A stretch of 38,275 bases of DNA from a bacterium. GTDB taxonomy: Bacteria; Patescibacteriota; Doudnabacteria; UBA920. Location: positions 1-38,275 of the forward strand of contig JAKAGU010000008.1 of NCBI GenBank assembly GCA_021825655.1. Reading direction: 5' to 3'. The position numbers and the translations under genes were made by a program. Below, piece after piece: positions 24,409 to 32,179 of the stretch (positions are counted from its first letter, which is position 1; each line of letters starts with the position of its first letter). Below the pieces are notes generated by a model that saw nothing but the letters and a program-made list of their open reading frames with translations, searched no databases and was not told the origin of the DNA.

Positions 24409-25904
24409 AGTTTTTTGACAATTCCTTTTTGGGCATCCACCAAAATTCTGAGGCCGTCTTTCAGGAATTTACTGGCAATTTTTACGCCCACCACGCAGGG
24501 AATTTTTAATTCGCGCGAGACTATAGCGGCATGGCAGGTCAAGCCGCCTTCGTCGGTCACGATGGCTGCGGCCTGGCGGATGGCAGGCATCAGGTTGGGG
24601 TTAGTGGTTTGCGCCACCAGGATGTCACCGCGGCACATTTTTCCCATTTCTTTGGGCGTGTTTATAATCTTCACTGTGCCTTTAATTTTTCCCGGGTATG
24701 CAACTGTGCCCGCGGCTTCCGCTACGTTGAGGTTGAGCTTTTCTTGTTTGATGTTGGCTTTTAGGTAGAGGGCCGCCTGCTTGCCGCTTAAGCATTTGGT
24801 GGTTTGTGCGCGCTCAAGGTAAACAAGCTCGGCCCGCTGGTTTAAGAGGTTGGTCTTGGTCTGTTTTGTTTTCAGGGCATGCTCCACTTCTTTGGCCAGC
24901 ATCAGGCGTACCTGGGACAGGCTTAGGTCCAGTCTTTTGCCTATGGCTTTAAGCACGGCTTCCATATAGTAATAAGAACAGCTTTGCAGTTCGCGGCGCA
25001 GGGCTTTATAAAACACCCCGTCCCGCGCGAGCAGGACTATTTTTCGCTCGTAAGGGCTGAGGCCCAAATTTTCAAGCAGCTGCTTTTGTTGTTTTGCCAG
25101 CAAGACTTTTTCGGCTGCGTGTCCGGTCAGGTCTTTGCGGGGGTTGGTATTTTTTTCGGTCAGGTCTTTAAGCAGCTCGGCAAAATATACAGGGCTTGCA
25201 GCTGGACCCTGGTAGACATAATACACCCAACAGAATCTTTTGACGTGCGTGTTGAATGCGGCGTAAAGTTTCTTGTCGGCCTCTGCAAGTTTCGCTAGAA
25301 AATCTTTGGCAGGCAAACGCCGCAGCAGCTTGTGCAGGGCAGGTTTTTGCCTGATGCGCGCGTAGAGCTTTAGCAGCGCCAGTTCCTGCCTTTTAACATT
25401 TGTTTCTTGGAGGGGGGTGGTAAGCAGGTTGAAAAAATTATCCTTGCCGCGTTTTTTTAGTATGGCGTGGAGCTCGTCGCTGAGGAAGGTTGTTTCCTGG
25501 TAGTCCAGGAGGGGGAGCATGAGCCCGTAGCCGTATGCTTGGGTGTTTAGGGAAACAAATTTTTGGTAAAAGCCGTTCAGTTTTCTATTGCTGGCATCAG
25601 CAGCTTGTTTTGCGGCCTTTTTGGCAAAAATTATCTGTAGTTTGCCGGATTTTTCCATTTCCCGGTAGATGTTGCGGAGAAATTCGGGCCTGGCCTGGAT
25701 TTTTTTAACCAAAGCAAGGTGTCCCTGTTTCCAGTTGCGCGGCTTAAAGTACCAGACAATAGCCTCATCTTCAATCTTGAGAGCAATGTTAACCGGAACC
25801 CCCAGCCATTTTTGGGTGCCTTGAAAGAGGCCTTCGGGCAGCATGTAAGTGGGGAAGAGGGAAACTACGTATTCGTTTGCGAATTGCGACCACTTTTCAT
25901 TCAT
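24405..25904 (-). CDS. Helical domain plus C-terminal phosphohistidine domain, paralogue 5
   Basis: This 499-aa protein has the same architecture as its neighbours. The N-terminal helical domain (about 1-395) carries LLTTPLQ..NV then ELALLKLYA, the CWVYYVYQGP motif and KRLDLSLSQVR. The His domain (about 400-499) has MCRGDILVAQTTNPN and VTDEGGLTCHAAIVSRE; the phospho-accepting His is His458. In the closing strand DGLRILVD replaces the usual DGDLVEVD, so this copy has drifted near the C-terminus but keeps the active-site segment. It overlaps both neighbours by ATGA start/stop junctions. No membrane segment is seen, so it is cytoplasmic. Substrate unknown. Confidence 0.82.
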   Translation of the reverse strand: MNEKWSQFANEYVVSLFPTYMLPEGLFQGTQKWLGVPVNIALKIEDEAIVWYFKPRNWKQGHLALVKKIQARPEFLRNIYREMEKSGKLQIIFAKKAAKQAADASNRKLNGFYQKFVSLNTQAYGYGLMLPLLDYQETTFLSDELHAILKKRGKDNFFNLLTTPLQETNVKRQELALLKLYARIRQKPALHKLLRRLPAKDFLAKLAEADKKLYAAFNTHVKRFCWVYYVYQGPAASPVYFAELLKDLTEKNTNPRKDLTGHAAEKVLLAKQQKQLLENLGLSPYERKIVLLARDGVFYKALRRELQSCSYYYMEAVLKAIGKRLDLSLSQVRLMLAKEVEHALKTKQTKTNLLNQRAELVYLERAQTTKCLSGKQAALYLKANIKQEKLNLNVAEAAGTVAYPGKIKGTVKIINTPKEMGKMCRGDILVAQTTNPNLMPAIRQAAAIVTDEGGLTCHAAIVSRELKIPCVVGVKIASKFLKDGLRILVDAQKGIVKKL

Positions 25905-27379
25905 AGCTTTTTGACAGTGCCTTTGTCGGCGTTAATTTCCACCAGCTCACCGTCTTTAAAATTTTCCATGGCTTTGGCTAACGCAACCACACAGGGGATG
26001 CCGAATTCCCTCGAAACCACGGCCGCGTGGCAGGTGAGTCCTCCAACCTCGGTTACAATAGCCGCCGCCCGTTTCATTGCCGGTAAGTAGTCGGTGGTAG
26101 TGGCGTAGGTAAATAGGATGTCGCCTGTTTTTACCTTGTGGTTTTGCTGCGGTGAAGAAACCAGGCGCGCCTTGCCCCGGGCTTTGCCCGGGCTGGCGCA
26201 GGTTCCTTGGGACTCGTTTCCGCCCTGCACGGGTTTTACGTAGCTTTCAATGTATCTGAAGAGTTTTTCGCTTTCCGATTCCGTAAAATTAATACGGCGT
26301 GAGAAGTTTCGGCTAAAGCCCCAGCCGATAAAGCGTCTTCTTTTGGCCAGAATTTTTTGGGGATCGGTTCTGCCCAAAACGGAATCCAGCATCTCTTTTT
26401 CAGTAAGGCAGCGCGCCTGGGTGGTGGTTAAATACAGCCTGCGGGCGATCTCTTTGTATAACGGCAGAAGGTAGTAGCCGCCGAAACCGACAAAATATTC
26501 CGCTTCGTTGCGGGTGTCGATGGCCAAGCCAAAATCCAAAAAAATTTGCAGGTCCCTGGAGTTAAGGTTGTATTGCCCGGTAACCTCGGCCAGTTCTTTG
26601 TTGCGCAGCCGTGCGTAGTTTTGGAGTTTTTGGTATTCCATTTTTAATGACTTAAGCGGCCTGGCCGCGGTTTGCTTTAGCTCGTTTTCGTAGTGGTGGG
26701 TCTGCCAGGGCTCGCCAAAGCAAAAGACCGGCAAAAAACCGAATTGTTTTGCCAATTTTTTGGAGGCCGACTTGAGCGTATCGCGCTTTTCTTTAAGTTC
26801 TATTGCAGCCCTGATTACAGCCTTTTTTTCCAGCAGGGTTGTGGAGATTCTTTCCGGCTTTGTTAAGGTGAACAGTACTCGATTATATTCCGGGGAGTTT
26901 TTTTCCAGACCGAGCTTTTTAACCAGCACCTTTTCCATTTTTGGCGTCCAGTATTCCTCCGCCAGCCAGCTAAACTGGTCAAAAATCGCCAAATGGTGGA
27001 TGCGGTCACGGATGCGGAAGAAATTTTGTACCAGCTGCCGGTTGGTCTGCTTTTGCGGTTCCGGATATTTTTTTGCCGCTATTTTTTTGGCATGTTCCGC
27101 CAAAGGGTAAAAACTTCTGAGTTTTTTGGACAGGGCGCGGTAGTCGGTGCGGTTAATGTTATCTATTTGGCTGTGGAGCAGGCGCAGATATTTTTTGGTG
27201 ACATAGGCGTGCTGAAAGCCGGTTTTGAATTCATACAGCAGCATAGATTCTTTGGGAATGCCGAACAGCCGCTTGAAATAACGCGAGGTATATTCTCCGT
27301 GCCAGGTCTCGCAGTCGCCCGGAGTTAGGGACCACACGCCCATTTTTACCACCGGACTTTTGAAATAATGGTTGCTCAT
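25901..27379 (-). CDS. Helical domain plus C-terminal phosphohistidine domain, paralogue 4
   Basis: In this 492-aa protein the N-terminal helical domain (about 1-385) has LFTLTKPERIS then EKKAVIRAAI, a diverged form of the central motif (FLPVFCFGEPW, with Glu-Pro for Gly-Pro) and EIARRLYLTTTQAR. The His domain (about 395-492) has TGDILFTYATTTD and VTEVGGLTCHAAVVSREFGIPCVVA; the phospho-accepting His is His451. The Asp after the first Thr in the active-site segment is Glu-Val here, which may affect His charging. It overlaps both neighbours by 4 nt. The N-terminal 120 residues share little with the other copies, fitting a different partner or substrate. Confidence 0.82.
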   Translation of the reverse strand: MSNHYFKSPVVKMGVWSLTPGDCETWHGEYTSRYFKRLFGIPKESMLLYEFKTGFQHAYVTKKYLRLLHSQIDNINRTDYRALSKKLRSFYPLAEHAKKIAAKKYPEPQKQTNRQLVQNFFRIRDRIHHLAIFDQFSWLAEEYWTPKMEKVLVKKLGLEKNSPEYNRVLFTLTKPERISTTLLEKKAVIRAAIELKEKRDTLKSASKKLAKQFGFLPVFCFGEPWQTHHYENELKQTAARPLKSLKMEYQKLQNYARLRNKELAEVTGQYNLNSRDLQIFLDFGLAIDTRNEAEYFVGFGGYYLLPLYKEIARRLYLTTTQARCLTEKEMLDSVLGRTDPQKILAKRRRFIGWGFSRNFSRRINFTESESEKLFRYIESYVKPVQGGNESQGTCASPGKARGKARLVSSPQQNHKVKTGDILFTYATTTDYLPAMKRAAAIVTEVGGLTCHAAVVSREFGIPCVVALAKAMENFKDGELVEINADKGTVKKL

Positions 27380-28962
27380 AGTTTTTTGATTGTGCCCTTG
27401 GTGGCGTCTACCTCCACCAAGTCGCCGTCTTTCAGGATGTGCAGGGCGTGTTTACAGCCGACCACGCAGGGGGTCTGGAGTTCGCGGGCTACAATGGCCG
27501 CATGGCAGGTAATGCCGCCGTCTTCGGTGATTATAGCCGCCGCCTTTTTCATAGCCGGAACCAGGGAAGGAAAAGTGGTGTGGGAAAGCATTATGTCGCC
27601 CGGATTCATTTTACCCATTTCATCGGGTACATTGATGACGCGGACAGTGCCTCTGGCAGTGCCGGGGCAGGCGCAGGTGCCGGCCAGTTCGTTGGTCCGA
27701 ATGATTTTTATTTTCTCAAAGTTTTGCTTTTTCAAAAAAACTTTTGCTTTTTGGCCCGTGTAGACCGTAATGCCCTTTTCGGTCCAGTTCTTTTTCAAAG
27801 CAAGGTAATTTTTTGGCGTACGGGCGTAAATGACCGAGAATCTTTGCCTTTCATTTACGATTCCCGAAAAATCCTTGCCTGACAGCGCCTTGGGCAGTTC
27901 GGAAGGCAGCAGGTATTTGGTTTGGAGCACGGAAAGCCCGCTTCGCCTGCCGATTTCCTTAAGTAGCTGGTCCATAACGTAAAAACCGTGAAAATAGGTT
28001 TCTTTCCTAAAACCCTTGAGCCAGACTATGTCTGCGGCAATTTTGAACCAGTGCTTTTCCGAAACATTCAATTTTAGCTGTCTAATCAGTTCAGTTTTTT
28101 GTTTTTGTACGTCTTGGGCCCGGCTTTCCAGTTCTTCAAGCCTTTTTTGCGGGTCAAAATTTTCCTTGAGGAGGCCCCGCCAGGTTTCCAGGTAGTAGTC
28201 CAGGCCGTAAGCTGGGCCGATGTAGGTGTAGGGGAGCCAGCAAAAATCGTAGTGGTGTTTTTGAATGATTTTTATCCAAGCTTTGGGCAGTTGGTGCAGG
28301 TTCTTTACTGCGCTACCCGGAGTCTGGCTTTCCAGCCACAGCCTTAAAGACACGGTGTTGTTCATCCAGGAGAGGATTTTGAGCGATGCTTTTTCTTCCT
28401 TGGCGGTAAAAGATTCCGCCTTGGGGGTGGATAGTACGCTAAAGGCCAGGGCCGGCTCAATAGGCAGGCCCAGTTTCTGTATCCTCTCTTGGAGCAGGTT
28501 GGTAAGCTTTTTGCTAAAGTCTTCTCCGTCCGAATCTAAATACCAGGTGGTAGGCAGGGCCCAGCAGTGGCTCAGGAATTGCAGATTGAAAAGCTTTTTT
28601 TGCCAGGCAAGCAGCTGTTTGTCGGTCAGTTTGGAAAATTGCAGCCGCCTCATTTTTAAAGCGAGGCGGTAGTAATCCCAGTTGAGCTTAACGGCTTTTT
28701 GGTGGATTTTGTCTACCTTTTTCGGCTGTTCGAAAATTGTTTTTACGGTGGATTGTACGATTTCCCGGAGTTCGTGCTGCAGAAAGTAGGTGCCGGTGTT
28801 GTCCAGGTTTTCTATGACCCAAATGCACTGGGTAATTGGGTTAAAACCGATGGTTAAAAAATTTAACCCCCCAAACCCCGGCATGGTCTCTACGGGCAGG
28901 TTAAAATCCACCCTTCGGATATCAAAGTTTTTTCGCCAAATATTTTTAGGTTTTTTCGCCAT
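27376..28962 (-). CDS. Helical domain plus C-terminal phosphohistidine domain, paralogue 3 (longest copy)
   Basis: In this 528-aa protein, residues 1 to about 420 are the helical domain. LTDKQLLAW is near 112-120, FSVLSTPKAES near 174-184, the aromatic motif YDFCWLPYTYIGPAYGLDYY at 238-257, and EIGRRSGLS at 336-344. The His domain (about 425-528) has NPGDIMLSHTTFPS and ITEDGGITCHAAIVARE; the phospho-accepting His is His487. The length excess over its siblings lies in the N-terminal 100 residues and in the region before the His domain. It starts 3 nt after the stop of paralogue 2 and overlaps paralogue 4 by 4 nt. No signal peptide or TM segment is seen. Substrate unknown. Confidence 0.82.
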   Translation of the reverse strand: MAKKPKNIWRKNFDIRRVDFNLPVETMPGFGGLNFLTIGFNPITQCIWVIENLDNTGTYFLQHELREIVQSTVKTIFEQPKKVDKIHQKAVKLNWDYYRLALKMRRLQFSKLTDKQLLAWQKKLFNLQFLSHCWALPTTWYLDSDGEDFSKKLTNLLQERIQKLGLPIEPALAFSVLSTPKAESFTAKEEKASLKILSWMNNTVSLRLWLESQTPGSAVKNLHQLPKAWIKIIQKHHYDFCWLPYTYIGPAYGLDYYLETWRGLLKENFDPQKRLEELESRAQDVQKQKTELIRQLKLNVSEKHWFKIAADIVWLKGFRKETYFHGFYVMDQLLKEIGRRSGLSVLQTKYLLPSELPKALSGKDFSGIVNERQRFSVIYARTPKNYLALKKNWTEKGITVYTGQKAKVFLKKQNFEKIKIIRTNELAGTCACPGTARGTVRVINVPDEMGKMNPGDIMLSHTTFPSLVPAMKKAAAIITEDGGITCHAAIVARELQTPCVVGCKHALHILKDGDLVEVDATKGTIKKL

Positions 28963-28965
28963 AAA

Positions 28966-30396
28966 TCAATTTAACTTTCTTACTGTTCCCAAGTTGGCGT
29001 CCACTTCCACCAAGTCGCCGTCTTTTAAGACTTTCGTGGCGATTTTAGTCGCCACGACGCAGGGGATGCCTAGTTCTCGGGCAATTATGGCTGCGTGCGC
29101 CGTAACGCTGCCTTCATCGGTTACCAGGGCTCTGGCTTTCCTAATGGCGGTAATAAAATCTTGCCTGGTCATGGTTGCCACTATAATATCGCCTGACTTA
29201 ACCTTATTTAAGTCCTTGTTGGTATAGAGAATTTTTACAGTCCCTTTGGCACGGCCGGCAGAACCGACTGTTCCTTTAATAATACTGCTGGTTTGTTTTT
29301 TTGCCCAGCTTAATTCTTTTCTGGCTCTGTGGATGGCGGTTTTGCCGGAAAAAATGTTTGCCTTGGCTTTTTTTTGGATCAGCAAAAAACTTTTTTCCCT
29401 TCTGAAAATCTCATTGGCAGCAAAAGCCACCCCCTTTTTTAAATGACGGATTATCTCCTCGTCTGTCAAAAGTGTCGTCTGGTAGAGGTTAAGTTTTAAC
29501 CTGTGGCCGATTTCGGTATATAGCTTTTTTAACTCCATGTTTAACTGCTGGCGGATTTTGTCGCGGTAATCCCTTAGAGCTACGTTGTCCTTTAAGAACA
29601 GAAGCAGAAGTTTAAAGTTTTTGGAGGGTTTTAGGACTTTCAGCGCTGTTCTGAAGTTTTTTTGTCTGTCGCGAAATGTTTTTTGGATTTTTTGCAATTC
29701 CGCCCCGGGGTTCCTTAGCTTGCCGATTTCCCTCAGAAAGTGCTGTTCGTTATAAGGTTCGTGGTCAATATCATAGACGGGAATATGGCGGTATTGCTTG
29801 GTGTGGCGCAAGATTTCCTTGAAAAAGGCGTTGGGGCTTAGTTTGTCTTTTTTTAAACTTAGCCTCAGGATGTCTTTTCTTTCCCTCAGCACGTCATTGG
29901 GCTCTAAAGGGGAAGAGAGCGAGAGCAAGTACGCGGTTTTTTGTTCAGGGGCCAGGGGATAAGTGTCTAGTTTGTCTTTTACCACATTGGCCAGAGGTTC
30001 GCCGATATTGAATACGGTCCACATTTCAACATAAAATCGTGCTTGGCGGGGGAGGGTGAAGTTTTGGTAAAGATCAAGCAGTTTTTCATTACTCAGCTTT
30101 TCGAGCCCTTTTCCAAAGCGCGCTTTGACTTCCTTTAAAATGTTTTCCAAATCGGCCTGGGCCTGGGCGTGGAAGGTTTTTAGGAATTTTTGGTTTTGGA
30201 GCAGTCGGTACAGCCCGGTCACATATTTCTGGTGCTGCTTTGAATCCACGTAATATTCGGTCTTTTTTCCGTCATAAAACACTAGGGTATCAGACACTTG
30301 CAAGCCATAATTTTTTTTCATGGCTTCGCCCCAGCCAAAGTTCCAGGCCTCAGCAACCTGCACGGCTAACCTTCTGGTGACGTATTTTGACCACAT
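28966..30396 (-). CDS. Helical domain plus C-terminal phosphohistidine domain, paralogue 2
   Basis: In this 476-aa protein, the shortest of the six, the N-terminal helical domain (about 1-370) has KLSNEKLLDLY, LLSLSSPLEPN and a diverged aromatic motif (YRHIPVYDIDHEPY), then EIGHRLKLNLYQ. The His domain (about 375-476) has SGDIIVATMTRQD and VTDEGSVTAHAAIIARE; the phospho-accepting His is His434. The second Gly of the active-site GG is Ser, and Cys/Ser before His is Ala, so this copy departs most from consensus at the active site while keeping Thr and His. Its last about 42 codable bases share a long exact DNA match with paralogue 1. It begins 10 nt after paralogue 1. Confidence 0.82.
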   Translation of the reverse strand: MWSKYVTRRLAVQVAEAWNFGWGEAMKKNYGLQVSDTLVFYDGKKTEYYVDSKQHQKYVTGLYRLLQNQKFLKTFHAQAQADLENILKEVKARFGKGLEKLSNEKLLDLYQNFTLPRQARFYVEMWTVFNIGEPLANVVKDKLDTYPLAPEQKTAYLLSLSSPLEPNDVLRERKDILRLSLKKDKLSPNAFFKEILRHTKQYRHIPVYDIDHEPYNEQHFLREIGKLRNPGAELQKIQKTFRDRQKNFRTALKVLKPSKNFKLLLLFLKDNVALRDYRDKIRQQLNMELKKLYTEIGHRLKLNLYQTTLLTDEEIIRHLKKGVAFAANEIFRREKSFLLIQKKAKANIFSGKTAIHRARKELSWAKKQTSSIIKGTVGSAGRAKGTVKILYTNKDLNKVKSGDIIVATMTRQDFITAIRKARALVTDEGSVTAHAAIIARELGIPCVVATKIATKVLKDGDLVEVDANLGTVRKLN

Positions 30397-30406
30397 GGGT
30401 GTTGGA

Positions 30407-31900
30407 TTATGATAGTTTTCTGACTATGCCTTGGTTGGCGTCCACTTCCACCAAGTCGCCGTCTTTTAAGACTTTTGTGGCAATTTTGGTGCCAATCACG
30501 CACGGCACGCCCAGTTCGCGTGAGACAATGGCCGCGTGCGAAGTAATGCCGCCCTGTTCGGTTACAATTGCTGCGGCTTTTTTCATGGCCGGCACAATAT
30601 CCGGATCCGTGGCAATGGAAACCAGAATGTCGCCTTTCTCGAATTTGGCCATATCTTCGGCACGGATGACGATTTTCACCCGGCCTTTGCCATAACCCGG
30701 ACAGCCGGTCTGGCCGTGAAGCTGCGTGACGTTGTGGTCTACTTTTCTTTCCGTTTGTTTGGCCAGTTTTTCAGCTGCTTCGCCCGTGTAAATTTTTTCA
30801 AAGTTTTTTTCCGTAAGGTAAACGCAGAACTTGGTGCGTTCGTGCAGGTCATTGGGGGCCTTGCCGGTTTTTATCAGGGTATTAACTTCGGAGGGGAGCA
30901 TAAATCGGATCTGCATTAGAGACAGGCCGTGGCGGCGGGCGATTTCCTTAAGTACAAATTCCATTTTATAGAGCATGTAAATTTGGCCGTAGCGCCGGTA
31001 GATCTTGGTTATCATGAATCCGCCCCATTGGTCCAATATGGTTTTCCACGCGCCCTTAATGCCAAGTTTTTTTATAAGCGCTTCCCGTTTGGTTATTTCT
31101 TCTTTGAATTTTGTTTTAATGTCTGCCAGCTGTTTTGCCGGCGAACCCTCGCTTAGGATTCTTTTTACCTCGGCTTGGTAGTAGGCGTAATCGTAAACGC
31201 CCTGGGTGCCCAAAAACAGGTATTTGGTCCAATAGTATTTTTTATAATGCGCTTTAAGCAGTTTTTCCGCAGTGGGACTTAGTTTTTTATTGTTCGTTTC
31301 AGCCAAAGCGGCAATCTTGAGTAGCTCTTCCTGCTCGGTCTGGATGGGGGATTTGGTTTCCGGGCTGGTTAGGGTAACCAGGTCGGGGTTGATTTGTTCT
31401 TCGGGAACGCCCAGTCCCCTTAGGTATTCTTTGAGCCGGTTGGTCAGGTTGTTATGGAACATGTCGCCGGCCACAGGGATCCAGCCCCATTCGTAGCGGC
31501 CTAAGTGCACTTGGGTGTGTTCGTTATAGAGCGCGAGCAGCTGCTTGTCCGAAAGGTTTTTTATTTTTTCCGCAGGGATTTTTTTGCCCAGAGCCAGCAT
31601 CTGTTTATACCAAACCATACATTCTTTGTTGACCTTTTCGGTGAATTTCGGTTCTTTCAGGAATTTTTTGGCCACAGCTTCGCCAACTTCAAAGGAATCT
31701 TTTTCGCCAAAGTAAAACCATTGGTGGTAGCCGCGGTAAACGCTTAAGACTTTTTTGTACGCCCGGCCCGTTTGCCGGTGAAAAAGGTTGGTAAAGCACC
31801 ACATCCAGACGCGCGAGAAAAACAGGTCAATATCCGGGATGTCTTCTGCTAAAAGCCAGGGGTCTTTGTCTTTAAGGAATTTGGGTGATTTTTGTTGCAT
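30407..31900 (-). CDS. Helical domain plus C-terminal phosphohistidine domain, paralogue 1 (first gene of the operon)
   Basis: In this 497-aa protein, residues 1-390 are the helical domain, with NLSDKQLLALY at 115-125, LTSPETKSP at 177-185 then EELLKIAAL, the aromatic motif YYWTKYLFLG at 222-231, and EIARRHGLSLMQIRFML at 319-335. Residues about 394-497 are the His domain: CPGYGKGRVKI, KGDILVSIATDPD and VTEQGGITSHAAIVSRE, with the phospho-accepting His at His455. The middle pattern (E-I-x-R-R-x-x-L-S then an L-P-S-E-V turn before the His domain) matches what I know of the substrate domain of rifampin-phosphotransferase-like proteins. It is transcribed first, from a promoter back to back with that of a histidine phosphatase. 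ATG at 31900, no Shine-Dalgarno site. Confidence 0.82.
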   Translation of the reverse strand: MQQKSPKFLKDKDPWLLAEDIPDIDLFFSRVWMWCFTNLFHRQTGRAYKKVLSVYRGYHQWFYFGEKDSFEVGEAVAKKFLKEPKFTEKVNKECMVWYKQMLALGKKIPAEKIKNLSDKQLLALYNEHTQVHLGRYEWGWIPVAGDMFHNNLTNRLKEYLRGLGVPEEQINPDLVTLTSPETKSPIQTEQEELLKIAALAETNNKKLSPTAEKLLKAHYKKYYWTKYLFLGTQGVYDYAYYQAEVKRILSEGSPAKQLADIKTKFKEEITKREALIKKLGIKGAWKTILDQWGGFMITKIYRRYGQIYMLYKMEFVLKEIARRHGLSLMQIRFMLPSEVNTLIKTGKAPNDLHERTKFCVYLTEKNFEKIYTGEAAEKLAKQTERKVDHNVTQLHGQTGCPGYGKGRVKIVIRAEDMAKFEKGDILVSIATDPDIVPAMKKAAAIVTEQGGITSHAAIVSRELGVPCVIGTKIATKVLKDGDLVEVDANQGIVRKLS

Positions 31901-31925
31901 AAATTAGGGGATTTTTAGTATTTCC

Positions 31926-31934
31926 ATCATAGCA
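31926..31934 (-). promoter_or_regulatory. Probable promoter of the eight-gene phosphotransferase operon
   Basis: On the minus strand TGC TATGAT (31934-31926) is an extended -10. It would start transcription near 31919, about 19 nt before ATG 31900. An alternative is TTGTCA (31962-31957), 16 nt, AATAAT (31940-31935), whose -35 would overlap the opposite promoter's -35. Either way the two divergent promoters lie within about 60 bp and could interfere with each other. Confidence 0.45.
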
Positions 31935-31955
31935 ATTATTTGTTAAAGGGGTGTA

Positions 31956-31984
31956 TTGACAAAAGGCTTAAAAAGTGATATAAT
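31956..31984 (+). promoter_or_regulatory. Perfect consensus sigma70 promoter of the histidine phosphatase gene
   Basis: TTGACA (31956-31961), 17 nt, TATAAT (31979-31984). Both hexamers and the spacing are the exact consensus, the best promoter in the window. The start is predicted near 31991, giving a leader of about 189 nt. Such a strong promoter usually needs a downstream or repressor control. Confidence 0.85.
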
Positions 31985-31990
31985 TATAGG

Positions 31991-32179
31991 TCACGTTGCA
32001 GTGTCTGAATTTGTGCCTTTTTATGGGGACGGGTTCAAACCGAGCGCGTGATGCGAGTACTTTAAAAATTTGCGGTTAGTTTTTTTCTCCTTTAAACGGA
32101 CACAGCGAGCAGCGGTTAAATCTTGACCCTTGCCGGCTGTGCCCGAAATCTAGTTCAACTTGTACAAGGAGAAACACCA
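31991..32179 (+). promoter_or_regulatory. Long structured leader with a possible 18-codon leader peptide
   Basis: The leader holds a mini-ORF, ATG 32023 to TAG 32079 (MGTGSNRARDASTLKICG). It is followed at once by a run of seven T, and AACCG/CGGTT with an inner CGC-GTGAT-GCG can form a weak terminator-like fold before that run. Farther down, 32097-32106 (CGGACACAGC) can pair with 32136-32145 (GCTGTGCCCG) with one mismatch. A strong ribosome site AAGGAG (32166-32171) lies 8 nt before the ATG. This looks like an attenuation or riboswitch-type leader, but I match it to no known class. Confidence 0.4.

Noticed and set aside
21681-31900. CRISPR array or tandem DNA repeat suggested by recurring similar blocks
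   Set aside because: The recurring blocks are the homologous 3' ends of paralogous genes about 1.5 kb apart and translate to the same His-domain strands.
32123-32179. TTG start for the histidine phosphatase
   Set aside because: ATG 32180 has an ideal ribosome site and places the catalytic RH motif at the usual distance from the N-terminus.
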